Shown here: positions 52,103 to 62,466 of the stretch, in pieces
Layout of the letters: the number at the start of each line of letters is the position of its first letter
Position numbering within the stretch: the stretch's first letter is position 1
From: Verrucomicrobiales bacterium
GTDB taxonomy: Bacteria > Verrucomicrobiota > Verrucomicrobiia > Verrucomicrobiales > DEV007
Assembly: GCA_029213265.1 (NCBI GenBank)
Contig: JARGNG010000018.1
Coordinates: 33,516 to 97,515, forward strand
Length of the DNA stretch: 64,000 nucleotides
Direction: 5' to 3'
Program-made: the position numbers and the translations under genes
Notes under the pieces: generated by a model
Told to the model about the DNA's origin: nothing
Database searches by the model: none
What the model saw: the letters and a program-made list of their open reading frames with translations, nothing else

Positions 52103-52597
52103 ATGAGCACCTATCCAAAAACATTCTCCCACATTGGATTGTCGGTTCCGAACCTGGACGAAGCCGTCCAGTTTTATGAAGACGTCATGGGATGGTACAC
52201 CATCATGGCACCTACCGTAGTAGAGGAGGAGTCAGATACAGCCATTGGGAAGATGTGTATCGACGTATTTGGTGAAGGCTGGGGATCATTCAAAATCGCT
52301 CACGTTTCTACTGGCGACAAAATCGGAATCGAAATGTTTGAATTTCAGAACAACAGTACGCCCGAAGAATTCGAATATTGGAAAACAGGAACATTTCATT
52401 TTTGTGTGCAGGATCCCAATATCGAAGAGCTTGTGGAGAAGATCGTCGCCAACGGCGGCAAGCAAAGGATGCCAATCCGGGAATACTATCCAAACGAAAA
52501 GCCCTACAAGATGGTTTACGTAGAGGATCCGTTTGGCCTGGTCTTCGAGATCTATACGCACAGCTACGAGATGACCTACTCTCAGGGTGCCTACTAA
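52103..52597 (+). CDS. VOC-family (glyoxalase/dioxygenase fold) protein
   Basis: A 164-residue vicinal-oxygen-chelate protein. It has two beta-alpha-beta3 units: FSHIGLSVPNLDEAVQFYED with metal ligand His, FEFQNN, then TFHFCVQDPNIEELVEKIVA and VYVEDPFGLVFEIYTHSYE with the usual Glu ligand. It may act on small electrophiles or antibiotics, in the style of lactoylglutathione lyase-like proteins. I chose ATG 52103 (MSTYPKTFSHIGL); the open frame further upstream (to 51995) is not family-like. It follows the broken DUF2200 gene and precedes a GNAT gene, a typical accessory set. Confidence 0.83.
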   Translation: MSTYPKTFSHIGLSVPNLDEAVQFYEDVMGWYTIMAPTVVEEESDTAIGKMCIDVFGEGWGSFKIAHVSTGDKIGIEMFEFQNNSTPEEFEYWKTGTFHFCVQDPNIEELVEKIVANGGKQRMPIREYYPNEKPYKMVYVEDPFGLVFEIYTHSYEMTYSQGAY

Positions 52598-52689
52598 GAG
52601 GAAACAAGGTTGCATGAGAAGGCAATGAAGATCCGCACCGCATCGAAAAGTCGCGACAACCGGGCCGGGAAATTCTGACATAGAGCCCC

Positions 52690-53079
52690 ATGCTGACCTA
52701 CTCTTCAGATCGACCTGTCACGGCGCATGAATTCAAAGACCTCCTGCTTCGATCCACGCTTGGGGAAAGAAGGCCGGTCGAAGACGACGCCATGATGCAG
52801 GGAATGATTGAGAACTCAAACTTGATCACTACCTGTTGGGATCGTGACCTGTTAGTTGGTATCTCCCGATCGGTAACCGATTTTCACTACTGCTGCTATG
52901 TATCGGATCTTGCCGTCGACGTCTCCTATCAAAGGAAGGGAATTGGAAAGAAACTTATCGAAGAGACTTCCGGGAAAGTTCGAGATTCGTGTACGATCAT
53001 ACTGCTGTCAGCACCGGCAGCAGTAGACTTCTACCCGCATATAGGATTCAAAAAGCATCCGCAGGCCTGGGTGCTCTGA
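52690..53079 (+). CDS. GNAT-family N-acetyltransferase
   Basis: A 129-residue acetyltransferase. Core motif A is VSDLAVDVSYQRKGIGKKLIEE, with the acetyl-CoA pyrophosphate loop QRKGIG. Motif B is AVDFYPHIGFKKHP, with the usual Tyr. The small size and FKDLLLRSTLGERRP start match the short GNATs that acetylate amines or toxins. It is the last intact gene of the accessory zone. The next feature is an AT-rich spacer. Confidence 0.83.
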   Translation: MLTYSSDRPVTAHEFKDLLLRSTLGERRPVEDDAMMQGMIENSNLITTCWDRDLLVGISRSVTDFHYCCYVSDLAVDVSYQRKGIGKKLIEETSGKVRDSCTIILLSAPAAVDFYPHIGFKKHPQAWVL

Positions 53080-53228
53080 GCCACGACCGAAAAGTAGGCG
53101 AAGGATTCGACGGAGTTTCGCTTTCTACTTTCGCGACTGCATGGGATCAGCAATTTCCGCTGCTCACTCGATCGCATTTTTATTAATATTTCTTGATATT
53201 CAATTTAATAAAAAGATTATATCTATGA
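53080..53228. other. Gap with AT-rich tract
   Basis: No gene seen. Bases 53168-53224 are strongly A+T rich (TTTTTATTAATATTTCTTGA and onward), unlike the surrounding 57% G+C sequence. The tract ends right where the 5'-truncated frame at 53229 begins, so it may mark an insertion or deletion boundary. Confidence 0.6.
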
Positions 53229-53885
53229 CTACCGGACCGCATCCGCTATGAACAAACCTTCGAATACCTCCTGGCCCATTATCACGGCGGGCTGATTGGC
53301 AGCGTTACCGTTGAACTTATCAAAACCTTCGGCTCGAAGGTCTCCGACTCCCGGATCGAAACAGCCGACGTTGACTCACCTGAGGTAGCTACCGGAAAGC
53401 CTGGGAATTTCGCCGCCCAGGTGACTTCTATTCCGCCTGTCCGGGCCATTCCCCTTCCTCCGGAGGAGACAATGCCCTCTCTCCCTGCGGCGCCACAACT
53501 CCAGGAGAAATGGTATGTCGAAACCTACCACGAAAGCTCCACCTACAAGGCCTACGAGGGATTGCGGGTCCGCTATGAAGTTGAACTGGAGCAGGTCGGA
53601 AGTCTAATCACCGTCGTTGGGGAAAAAATGGGGGAAGTCTACCGAAACGGGGAGACCGAAAACAGTGGGAAGGCACGCACTCCAATCTTTTTATCGGGAA
53701 CGCTCCAGTGGGAGGATGATATGTGGATCGCGACTCTCGAGGGGAAAGAGGGAAGCACCACGAGGTCCCCATTTCCAGTCGTCGCAAAAATCAAATTCCC
53801 GGGCGACTCCGATCTCCCGGAGAATGCTCTGGGTATGGGCGAATGTTCCTCCACCGCAGCCTCTGCCTCCGGGCCGGCAATCTGA
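53229..53885 (+). pseudogene. 5'-truncated gene fragment (C-terminal beta-rich domain)
   Basis: A frame open from just after TGA 53226-53228 to TGA 53883-53885 has no ATG, GTG or TTG before GTG 53421, so it looks beheaded. It begins IRYEQTFEYLLAHYHGGLIG and continues with a Pro-rich linker. From residue ~95 there is a beta-rich domain: EKWYVETYHESS, LRVRYEVELEQVGSLITVVG, GEKMGEVYRNGETENSG, TPIFLSGTLQWEDD and at the end ECSSTAASASG. I recognise this domain as a C-terminal module (consensus YEV-x-L-x-Q-x-G, GEK, TPI-x-L-x-G, SSTAA) in larger bacterial proteins but not its name. The same frame continues past TGA and TAG (53949) to TAA 54102, also coding-like in parts (GEYYGQNPLPLPVNASLLES). A short functional product from 53421 cannot be excluded. 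Confidence 0.55.
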
Positions 53886-54091
53886 ACAGCAGCATCTCTC
53901 TGGAAAACCTTCCAATGGGGCGCCGGAAATCAATTGCTCCTCTCGGAGTAGCCGGACGAGGCCTCCGACATTCCTCACGTCGGGGAATATTACGGTCAAA
54001 ATCCCCTTCCCCTGCCCGTGAACGCGTCCTTGTTGGAATCGGGGAAAATTCATACCTTTCAGGCCGGTTATACCACAGCCGCGTTTGAGTT

Positions 54092-57000
54092 ATGTACCGA
54101 TTAATCGCTGTCCTCCCGCTCCTTTTTGCCTCCCTTTCTCTTTCCGCCAAGGAAGCAGGCGACGCCCTCCCGGAAACGGTGAGTTACTACGAGCACGTCC
54201 GTCCTGTTTTGCAGGCGAAATGCCAGGGCTGCCACCAACCCGCCAAGGCGAAATCCGACTACGTCATGACGAAGGTCGAAACGCTCATCAAGGGCGGTGA
54301 GACCGATGTCGCGATCATTCCGGGCAAGCCTGACGAAAGCTATCTTCTGGGATTGATCGTTACCCAGGAAGGTGAAAAGCGCCCTGAGATGCCTCCGAAA
54401 GAGGAGCCGATGACCGACTATGAAGTGAAACTGGTCAGAAAATGGGTCAGCCAGGGGGCGAAAGATGATACCCCGGAAAATGCACAGCAGCAGTATACGA
54501 TGGAGAATCCACCTGTCTACGCGGTTCCCCCCCTGGTCACTTCGATGGACTATTCTGCGGACGGCAAGATGATCGCGGTCGCCGGGTTTCACGAGGTTCT
54601 CGTTCACAAAGCTGATGGTTCCGGACTTGTTTCCCGACTCGTCGGACTTTCCGAGCGGATTGAATCCGTTCAGTTTTCCCCGGACAGCAAACAACTCCTG
54701 GTCGCAGGTGGCCTTCCCGGTCGCATGGGGGAAATTCAAATTTGGGACCTCGCGAAGAAAGAGCTGAAGCTTTCGAAAATTGTGGGATTCGACACCGCCT
54801 ATGGAGCGAGCTGGTCTCCCGACGGGACGCTTGTTGCCTACGGCCTTCCCGACAATTCCGTTCGGGCGATCAAAGCTTCGAACGGCGAACAGGTTCTATT
54901 CATGGGAGGTCACAACGACTGGGTCCTCGATACGGAATGGTCAGTCAAAGGCGATCACCTCGTCTCCGTGGGCCGGGACATGAGCGCAAAGCTGACCAAA
55001 GTCGAGACGGAGCGCCTCATCGACAATATTACCTCGATCACTCCCGGAGCGCTCAAGGGCGGCCTGAATACGGTGACTCGCCATCCAACCCAGGATCACG
55101 TCCTCGTCGGAGGTTCGGACGGTGTCCCCCAGATCTACCGCATGTATCGTGAAACCGCCCGGAAGATCGGCGACAATGCCAACTTGATCCGGAAATATCC
55201 CGCGTTGAAAGGCCGGATCTGGGACGCGGCCTTTGCTCCGGACGGAAAAACCTTCGCCGCTGTTTCCAGTCTCAACGGCAAAGGCCAGATCGGAATCTAC
55301 AAGTCCGAGTACGATGCGACAATCACACCGGAGTTGAAGAAGCTTTTCGAAACCGTGCGCCGCTCGACCAATGCCGCAGACAACAAGGACGACAAGATCG
55401 AGGAGTTCCAGACTCGCGGGGCCGAGCAGATCGCCAAACTCGATTTCGATACCGCGCTCTACTCGGTGGCGTTCTCCCACGACGGAAAAACCATTGCGGC
55501 GGCTGGCGCCGATGGATCGATTCGTCTTTTCCAGGCAGCCGATCTGAAAGAGAAGCTCGCCTTCGCCCCCATCGAGATTGCGAGCAAGCTCGAGGTCGCG
55601 GAAGCGAACCCGGCCCGCGCCAACAACTACAAGGCAGGCGCATTTGATCACAAGGAGGCTCTCCCGAAAGGACGCAAAGTCACAGCGATCGAAGTTTCCC
55701 CGAAAGATATCACGATCGATTCCCCGAAAGCCTATCAACAAATGCTCGTGACGGCGAAGCTGAATACCGGCGAAACGGCCGATCTCACCCGGATGGTGAA
55801 ATGGGAGTTCGACCAGTCTTTCGGGAAGATTTCCAAAACCGGAGTCTTCCGCCCCTTCAAAGACGGGGAGACCGTTCTCAAGGTTCGCTACGCAGATCTC
55901 GAGTCGAGCATTCCGGTCAAGATCGCGAACCAGGCCGCCGATTTTCACCCGGACTTCGTTCAGGACGTGAATCCAATCATCACCCGTCTCGGCTGCAACA
56001 TGGGAACCTGCCACGGAGCCAAGGACGGCAAGGGCGGCTTCAAGCTAAGTCTGCGCGGCTACGATCCGACCTACGATGTTCGCGGTTTCGCGGATGACCA
56101 CTCCGCCCGGCGCGTCAACTTCGCCTCTCCTGACGATTCCCTGATGCTGCTCAAGGCAACGGGAGCGGTTCCTCACGAAGCGGGTGTCGTTACCCAGATT
56201 GACTCCCACTACTACCATCTCATCCGCCGCTGGATTGCGGAAGGAGCCGAGGTGGATCTTGCTACACCAAAGGTGGCCTCAATTGAACTGTTTCCGAAAA
56301 ATCCGGTCATCCAGAATGTCGGAGCCATGCAGCAAATCCGGGTCATGGCCCGCTTCACCGACGGAAAAACGCGCGATGTAACACTCGAGTCCTTCATCAA
56401 TTCCGGCAACACCGAGGTAGCCGAGCACGACGATCTGGGTCTCCTGCGCACGATCCGACGGGGCGAGGCACCCATTCTCGCCCGCTACGAGGGAGCCTAT
56501 GCGGCAACCACTTTGACGGTCATGGGAGACCGCGAGGGCTTCACCTGGAAAGAGCCGGAGACCTGGACGGAGATCGACAAACTCGTCGCCTTCAAGTGGG
56601 AGCGGATGAAACTTCAACCCAGCGAACTCTGCACTGATGGCGAGTTCATCCGGCGGGTTTACCTCGACTTAACAGGGTTACCTCCTGCATCCGACAGGGT
56701 GAAGTCGTTCCTCGCCGACAAGCGCCCCACCCGGGAAAAGCGCGATGCACTCGTCGATGAACTGATCGGCGCGCCCGAGTTCGTCGACCACTGGACCAAC
56801 AAGTGGTCTGACATGCTGCAGGTGAATTCCAAGTTCCTCGGTGGCGAAGGGGCCAAACTTTTCCAGAGCTGGATCAAGACGGAGATCGCAGCGAACACTC
56901 CCTACAACGAATTTGTCTACAAGATCCTGACGGCAACCGGATCGAACAAAGAAAACCCGGCGGCCTCCTACTACAAAATTCTGCGCGATCCCGACATGGT

Positions 57001-59227
57001 CATGGAGAACACGACGCACCTCTTTCTCGCGACGCGTTTCAACTGTAACAAGTGCCACGACCACCCCTTCGAGCGGTGGACGCAGAATCAGTACTATGAA
57101 ACCGCAGCCTACTTTGCGCAGATTGACTTGAAGCGCGATACCAAGAACGCGCCCAAGCAAAATATCGGGGGAACCGCGGTCGAAGGCGCCAAGCCTCTCT
57201 ACGAAGTGGTCGCGGACAAAGCGGAAGGCGAAATCAAACACGATCGCACCGGAGAAGTTCAGGCTCCTGAGTTTCCCTACGAAGCACAACTCGCCAAGGC
57301 AACTTTCACCGATCCGAAAGCACCGACCCGCCGCGAGGAGCTCGCCGCCTGGATCACGAGCCCGGACAACCAGTATTTTGCCTCCAGCTACGCAAACCGC
57401 ATCTGGGGCTACCTGCTCGGGACCGGAATCATCGAGCCGCTTGACGACATCCGGGCCGGCAATCCGCCGACCAACCCGCAGTTGCTGAACCACCTCTCGA
57501 AAACGTTTATCGAGAGCAAGTTTGACGTTCGACAACTGATGGCCGGGATCTGTAAATCGCGGACCTACCAGCTCTCGATCAAGCCCAACCAGTGGAACGA
57601 AACGGACCAGACCAATTTCTCAAAAGCGGAAGCCCGCCGCCTCCCTGCCGAGACACTGTATGATGCTGTCTACGCAGTGACCGGCGCTGTGCCGGATATT
57701 CCCGGAGCCGGAAAAGGAGTTCGCGCCAGCCAGCTCTCCGATGCCAAACTCGATCTCAAGAGCGGTTTCCTCGCCAACCTCGGACGTCCTGCCCGGGAGA
57801 GTTCCTGCGAATGCGAGCGCTCCGATGAGTTGCAAATGAGCGCGGTGATGGCGTTTCTGTCAGGCCCTGCCATTGCCGACGCGATCGGATCGGAAACCAA
57901 CGACATTCCCAAGCTGGTTCACTCCCAGCCCGACGACCGGAAGCTGGTCGAAGAGATTTACTACCGCGTCCTCGCCCGTGCACCGAGCGAGGCGGAAATC
58001 AATACCGCCCTCGCAAGCATGAAAGAAATCGCGAGCGACCACCAGAGCCTTCTCGCCAAGGCCGCCACAGCGGAAGGCAACTGGGTTGGAAAACGCTCCG
58101 AGCTGGAAATCGAACGCCTTCAGAAGATTGCGAAGGCCGAGTCGGATATCGCGGCCTACACGCCGGAATTCAACAAGAAGAATGCGGAAGCGGAAGCGGC
58201 TCAGAAAACTCGGATCGCCGACGCCACCAAAGCAATCGAGGAGCACCGGAAACAGCTTCCGGCGCTCTTAAATACTTTCACGGGGGAACTCAAAGCGGAT
58301 CAGTTGTGGACCCAGTGGAACCTCCTCCCTGTAGAGTCGGTGACCGCCTCGGACAAGTCGGAGGTCGAGATTCTGGAAGACGGTTCACTCCGCTCCAAAG
58401 GGGGCAACAAGCCCCGCAACCTTGACTACCTCGTCACCGGAAAAACCACCGCGCAGAATATCACGGGACTCATGATCGAGGCAATTCCCGACATGAACAA
58501 CAAAGCCTACGGCGCCGGCATCAACGACAACGGAAATTTCGTGATCACCGAAGTCCAGACTCGCTGGAATACCCTGGCCGATCCGAAAACTTCTTTGCCG
58601 CTGGCCATCTCGGATGCCAAAGCTGATTTCAATCAGGCCGGATTTGATGTAAAAAACGCTTTCAACGGCAAGGTCGATCGGAGTGACAAAGGGTGGGCGC
58701 TTGCCGGAACCAACCCCCAGATTCCTCACCGGGCGATTTTCCGCTTCAAGGAACCCGTCAAAGGGGACGCCAAGGGAGCCAATCTCGTCGTCGGTGTTCT
58801 CAATCGATATAGTCGTGGAGAATATCCGATTGGAAGATTCCGGATCTGGTATACCACCGCAGCCGACCCAATGAACTTCGGGCTTCCCGCAAACGTCGCG
58901 GCAGCCGTTGCCAAGGCCCCCGGTTCACGAAGCAAAGAGGAAGTAAAGGCACTCACCGACTATGTAGCGGAAAATGATGCCGAACTTCGCAAGCGCCAGG
59001 GCGTTCTTTATGCCGGGCGGAGGCCCCTTCCCTCCGATCCGAAAATGGACGGCCTCAAGACGGCTCTGGCCACTGCCGAGACTCCGGTGAAAGAGCCCCA
59101 ACCCCTTGTCCAGATCAGACAGGACACCGAATACTCCATCAAGCAGGCGGCGAACCGCCGTCTCACCGCCGCTCAGGACCTCGTCTGGGCGCTTGTAAAC
59201 AGCTCCTCTTTCCTGTTTAATCGGTAA
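54092..59227 (+). CDS. Giant cytochrome/WD40/DUF1549-DUF1553 exported protein
   Basis: A 1711-residue planctomycete-type protein. Signal peptide 1-19; PSCyt1 cytochrome domain with haem site CQGCH (44-48); seven-bladed WD40-like propeller (about 140-500); Ig-like BIG2 domain (about 525-610); then DUF1549, with [19 protein letters not shown] and later [14 protein letters not shown]; and DUF1553, with [20 protein letters not shown] and [18 protein letters not shown] charged helical region (about 1340-1400) and a C-terminal discoidin-like sandwich close it. It is thought to act in extracytoplasmic electron transfer or sugar oxidation; real activity unknown. The DUF1501 gene follows 41 bases later, the standard pairing. 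Start ATG 54092 overlaps the tail of the decayed frame upstream. Confidence 0.92.
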   Translation: MYRLIAVLPLLFASLSLSAKEAGDALPETVSYYEHVRPVLQAKCQGCHQPAKAKSDYVMTKVETLIKGGETDVAIIPGKPDESYLLGLIVTQEGEKRPEMPPKEEPMTDYEVKLVRKWVSQGAKDDTPENAQQQYTMENPPVYAVPPLVTSMDYSADGKMIAVAGFHEVLVHKADGSGLVSRLVGLSERIESVQFSPDSKQLLVAGGLPGRMGEIQIWDLAKKELKLSKIVGFDTAYGASWSPDGTLVAYGLPDNSVRAIKASNGEQVLFMGGHNDWVLDTEWSVKGDHLVSVGRDMSAKLTKVETERLIDNITSITPGALKGGLNTVTRHPTQDHVLVGGSDGVPQIYRMYRETARKIGDNANLIRKYPALKGRIWDAAFAPDGKTFAAVSSLNGKGQIGIYKSEYDATITPELKKLFETVRRSTNAADNKDDKIEEFQTRGAEQIAKLDFDTALYSVAFSHDGKTIAAAGADGSIRLFQAADLKEKLAFAPIEIASKLEVAEANPARANNYKAGAFDHKEALPKGRKVTAIEVSPKDITIDSPKAYQQMLVTAKLNTGETADLTRMVKWEFDQSFGKISKTGVFRPFKDGETVLKVRYADLESSIPVKIANQAADFHPDFVQDVNPIITRLGCNMGTCHGAKDGKGGFKLSLRGYDPTYDVRGFADDHSARRVNFASPDDSLMLLKATGAVPHEAGVVTQIDSHYYHLIRRWIAEGAEVDLATPKVASIELFPKNPVIQNVGAMQQIRVMARFTDGKTRDVTLESFINSGNTEVAEHDDLGLLRTIRRGEAPILARYEGAYAATTLTVMGDREGFTWKEPETWTEIDKLVAFKWERMKLQPSELCTDGEFIRRVYLDLTGLPPASDRVKSFLADKRPTREKRDALVDELIGAPEFVDHWTNKWSDMLQVNSKFLGGEGAKLFQSWIKTEIAANTPYNEFVYKILTATGSNKENPAASYYKILRDPDMVMENTTHLFLATRFNCNKCHDHPFERWTQNQYYETAAYFAQIDLKRDTKNAPKQNIGGTAVEGAKPLYEVVADKAEGEIKHDRTGEVQAPEFPYEAQLAKATFTDPKAPTRREELAAWITSPDNQYFASSYANRIWGYLLGTGIIEPLDDIRAGNPPTNPQLLNHLSKTFIESKFDVRQLMAGICKSRTYQLSIKPNQWNETDQTNFSKAEARRLPAETLYDAVYAVTGAVPDIPGAGKGVRASQLSDAKLDLKSGFLANLGRPARESSCECERSDELQMSAVMAFLSGPAIADAIGSETNDIPKLVHSQPDDRKLVEEIYYRVLARAPSEAEINTALASMKEIASDHQSLLAKAATAEGNWVGKRSELEIERLQKIAKAESDIAAYTPEFNKKNAEAEAAQKTRIADATKAIEEHRKQLPALLNTFTGELKADQLWTQWNLLPVESVTASDKSEVEILEDGSLRSKGGNKPRNLDYLVTGKTTAQNITGLMIEAIPDMNNKAYGAGINDNGNFVITEVQTRWNTLADPKTSLPLAISDAKADFNQAGFDVKNAFNGKVDRSDKGWALAGTNPQIPHRAIFRFKEPVKGDAKGANLVVGVLNRYSRGEYPIGRFRIWYTTAADPMNFGLPANVAAAVAKAPGSRSKEEVKALTDYVAENDAELRKRQGVLYAGRRPLPSDPKMDGLKTALATAETPVKEPQPLVQIRQDTEYSIKQAANRRLTAAQDLVWALVNSSSFLFNR

Positions 59228-59268
59228 CTGGCACCCCTTCCCCACCTCACTTCCAACCCACCAAAACC

Positions 59269-60738
59269 ATGATTCGTCTACCTGGAGAAATCGCCAAAGA
59301 CCTCTGTGATTCCCACCTCAAACCCGGACGCCGCGACTTCCTTCGTGTTGGCGGTGCGGGAATGCTGGGAATGACCTTGAACAACATTCTCGCCGTTCAG
59401 AACGCAAGTGCGGCTTCGAAACTGGTCGGTCGTCCCGGTTGGGGAAAAGCCAAGTCAGTCATCATGGTCTACCTCCAGGGAGGCCCGAGTCACCTGGACC
59501 TCTGGGATCCGAAGCCGGATTCTCCGGACAACGTTCGATCCCAGTTTAAGCCGATCAACACCAAGGTCGACGGCCTCCAGTACACGGAGCTTCTTCCCAA
59601 ACTGGCCCAGGTGAACGACAAATTCACGACAATCAACTCGATGAGTTACACGCCAAACGGCTTGTTCAACCACACCGCGGCGATCTACCAGATCATGACC
59701 GGCTACACCACCGACAAGGTGAGCCCGTCCGGTCAGCTCGAGCCCCCGAGCCCGAAAGACTTTCCCAACTTCGGATCGAACATCGTCCGCATGAAACCCA
59801 GCGACGAGCCGATGCTCCCGTTTGTCATGATGCCCCGCCCTCTCCAGGAGTCGAATGTCATCAACAAGGGCGGAACAGCCGGCTTCCTCGGAAAAGCCTA
59901 CGATCCCTACTATCTCTTCCCGGACGGGGACGACATGGACATGTCGAAGATGAGCCAGATCAAGGTCGACGATCTTCAGCTTCGTCCCGACGTCTTCTCG
60001 CTTCGTCTCCAGCGACGCGCCAAGCTTCGTAACGCGCTCACCGATCAGATGCCTATCATCGAGAAGGCGGTCGAGAACTACAACCTCGACGAGTACTACG
60101 AAAAAGCGCTCAATCTGATCGTCTCCGGTCGCGCCCGCGATGCGTTCAATCTCGATGACGAAACCGATGCGCTTCGCGACAAGTATGGACGCAACACCTT
60201 CGGACAAAGCTGTCTACTCGCCCGCCGTCTCGTCGAAGCGGGAACCAAGGTTGTCGAAGTCGTCTGGCCCAAGGTCGCTAACTCGGACAATCACAGCTGG
60301 GACCACCACACAGGTCTTCCCAAGCGAATGAGAGACCAGTCTGCTCCCATGCTCGACGCCGGACTTTCCTCGCTCTTTGCCGATCTCGATTCACGCGGAT
60401 TGCTCGACGAGACGCTCGTCGTCGCGATTGGAGAATTCGGAAGAAGCCCCGAGATGGGCGTCTCCACGAGCGGAAACAACAACAGTGCCGACGGACGCGA
60501 CCACTGGCCTTACTGCTACACCAGCGTCATTGGCGGAGCCGGCATCAAGCGCGGCTACGTTCACGGAAAGTCGGACAAGACAGGATCTGCTCCCCTTGAA
60601 GATCCGGTTCACCCGACCGAGATTCTCGCGACGATTTATCACGCCATGGGAATTGATCCCCAGTCCATCGTTTACAACCACCTTAACCAGCCGAGGGAAT
60701 TGGTGAAAGCAGAGATGGTCGAAACGCTCTTTGCGTAA
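59269..60738 (+). CDS. DUF1501 family Tat-exported protein
   Basis: A 489-residue protein of the DUF1501 family (alkaline-phosphatase/sulfatase-like fold). The twin-arginine signal [18 protein letters not shown] is at residues 21-38. Family marks: [65 protein letters not shown] and [21 protein letters not shown], which carry the likely metal ligands. The operon neighbour is the giant DUF1549/1553 protein, with which this family is nearly always encoded. Function unproven in any organism that I know; extracellular sugar processing is suspected. Confidence 0.93.
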   Translation: MIRLPGEIAKDLCDSHLKPGRRDFLRVGGAGMLGMTLNNILAVQNASAASKLVGRPGWGKAKSVIMVYLQGGPSHLDLWDPKPDSPDNVRSQFKPINTKVDGLQYTELLPKLAQVNDKFTTINSMSYTPNGLFNHTAAIYQIMTGYTTDKVSPSGQLEPPSPKDFPNFGSNIVRMKPSDEPMLPFVMMPRPLQESNVINKGGTAGFLGKAYDPYYLFPDGDDMDMSKMSQIKVDDLQLRPDVFSLRLQRRAKLRNALTDQMPIIEKAVENYNLDEYYEKALNLIVSGRARDAFNLDDETDALRDKYGRNTFGQSCLLARRLVEAGTKVVEVVWPKVANSDNHSWDHHTGLPKRMRDQSAPMLDAGLSSLFADLDSRGLLDETLVVAIGEFGRSPEMGVSTSGNNNSADGRDHWPYCYTSVIGGAGIKRGYVHGKSDKTGSAPLEDPVHPTEILATIYHAMGIDPQSIVYNHLNQPRELVKAEMVETLFA

Positions 60739-60870
60739 ATCTCTTTTTCTTTATCCGGCTCCTTTTCTTCTTCGCTGCTTTGGCGATCAGAGGCGGGAAA
60801 ATTGTTTTTCGTGACTTCCCCTCCACGGGGAAAAGACAAAGAGCAGGAGAAGGATAAAGAGTTGTTTGCT

Positions 60871-61647
60871 CTATACCCGCAAATTCATATACCCGCCGTC
60901 GATGTTGAAGGACTGGCCGGTGATGTAGGCTGAATCCTCCGAGCACAGGTAAAGCGCCAGTTTGGCGATTTCCTCCGGCTCGGCCATGCGACCAATTGGC
61001 TGGACCGCGGAAAGTTTCTGAAACATTTCCTCTTTGTTGTCCGGGTAGTTCTTTTCGAGATAGCCGTCAACAAAGGGCGTGTGGACCCGGGCCGGGCAGA
61101 TTGAGTTGCAGCGGATTCCCTGCTCCAGATAATCGGCGGCGACAGACAGAGTCATGGTGTGAACAGCTCCTTTGCTCGCCGAGTAGGCAAAGCGATCTTT
61201 CAATCCGGTGATGGCGGCAATACTCGACATGTTGAGAACGACGCCTCCCCCGCTTTCGATCAGGGCGGGAATCACAGACTGGAGGCACTGATAAACCCCT
61301 TTTACATTGACCCTCATGACACGGTCGAAATCCTCTTCGGAGGTGCTTGTAGCGGTCCCTATATTGGCGACGCCGGCGTTGTTAACGAGAATGTCGATTC
61401 CACTTCCGCTTCCCTTCACCGCTGCCACCGCACCCTCGACGGATTCCGCGGAAGACACATCACAATGAAAATAGGAAGCCGTCCCACCGGATCCTGTGAT
61501 CGCGGCGACCGTCTCTTTGGCGGCATCGTCATCGAGGTCGAGAATTGCGACGGATGCAGCGGCGGCTGCGAAAGTTTCTGAGATCGCCCGCCCAATGCCG
61601 GACCCTCCTCCTGTAATAATAGCGGTTTTCCCGCTCAAATCTGCCAT
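60871..61647 (-). CDS. SDR-family oxidoreductase
   Basis: A 258-residue classical short-chain dehydrogenase, with TGGGSGIGRAISETFA (TGxxxGxG), DLDDDAAKE after the second strand (Asp suggests NAD preference), NNAGVAN, active Ser in NMSSIAAITG and YSASKGAVHTMTLSVA. It is a textbook member, close to the L-fucose/2-keto-3-deoxygluconate dehydrogenase-like group. The C-terminus (SFNIDGGYMNLRV) is complete. Converges with the DUF1501 gene over 132 bp. Confidence 0.9.
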   Translation of the reverse strand: MADLSGKTAIITGGGSGIGRAISETFAAAAASVAILDLDDDAAKETVAAITGSGGTASYFHCDVSSAESVEGAVAAVKGSGSGIDILVNNAGVANIGTATSTSEEDFDRVMRVNVKGVYQCLQSVIPALIESGGGVVLNMSSIAAITGLKDRFAYSASKGAVHTMTLSVAADYLEQGIRCNSICPARVHTPFVDGYLEKNYPDNKEEMFQKLSAVQPIGRMAEPEEIAKLALYLCSEDSAYITGQSFNIDGGYMNLRV

Positions 61648-61757
61648 ACAGGGATCGTCTCGCTATTCGGACAAGATGGCAAAGGGTTTTGCTTCACGCG
61701 AAAAAAAACGAAATCACATAGGAACTCAAATTTTGAAATTTGATCGAGTAACGGAAT

Positions 61758-62303
61758 CTACAAACTGTCCAGAACGCTCCCGATCCAAACCAAGACTCCA
61801 TTCCACAACTCCGTCAGACGATTATCCTTCCCGTCACTCCCATCTTCCTCCTTCTCCGTATGAGAAGGCGCTGCGCCTGCAACGATCGCGCCTGATTCAT
61901 CATGACTACCTTCCCATGTACTGTTGAAGCTTCCAACCGAATTCATAAGGGAATTGTTCGACGAAGCCAGATTCGTCTATCCTGTCGCAGGATGCTGCGA
62001 TTGCGATGATGACCCGAAGCTCCCCAAAGTTCCATGAAAGTCCGGATTGTAGTCGGGAATGACTGGTATATTGGCAGGATGCGGGAGGAAGCCAAATACG
62101 GTTTTTTGCTGGGTAGGGCTCGGGAGACCAATCGTTTTCGCGAGCTTGCGCCCATACTCCTCAAAGTCTTGTGCGTTCCTTCCACCACTAACCGCACAAT
62201 GTATCGCAAGAAAGCTTTGCGGTGGCTCGTCATCTGAGATCTGTGACTTTGAAATTTCCTCACAGCCGATCACGGCCAAAAAGATGGAGAGTAGGTGTTT
62301 TAT
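61758..62303 (-). pseudogene. Broken lipoprotein gene (no ATG, internal TAG)
   Basis: Minus strand, one frame from 62303 to 61758. The first codon that fits is ATA (62301-62303), giving (I)KHLLSIFLAVIGCEEISKS, a clear lipoprotein signal with lipobox VIGC (Cys14). There is no ATG, GTG or TTG that gives this signal; TTG 62279 would cut it. The frame goes on through GLPSPTQQKTVFGFLPHPAN to a TAG at 61977-61979, then continues as TNLASSNNSLMNSVGSFNST... to TAG at 61758. Both parts look coding but match no family known to me. Likely a decayed gene; alternatively a 108-residue lipoprotein starting at a rare ATA codon. Upstream is AT-rich. Confidence 0.45.
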
Positions 62304-62466
62304 TCTATTTTTATTATTCGTGAATTTACCAAAGTTACTGTTTGTTCAATTTTATTTTTTAATTTTACGATTCGGCATTGTTAATATTTCACCTTTGGTT
62401 TTATCACTTTTCCCTTTCCTATCAGTGCTCATCTCATAGACTCAGCATCAGTAGTCTCGACAATCA
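62304..62466. other. AT-rich gap before the VWA gene
   Basis: Strongly A+T rich (for example TTTATTTTTTAATTTTACG at 62350-62368) with no gene. It should contain the promoter of the VWA gene at 62467, but I cannot point to certain boxes. Confidence 0.5.

Noticed and set aside
51557..53228. Integron cassette array with attC sites
   Set aside because: The gene types fit, but the gaps contain no paired R-box/L-box inverted repeats and no integrase is present.
54941..56014. 357-residue minus-strand frame
   Set aside because: Antisense to the giant cytochrome/WD40 protein; no recognisable domain.
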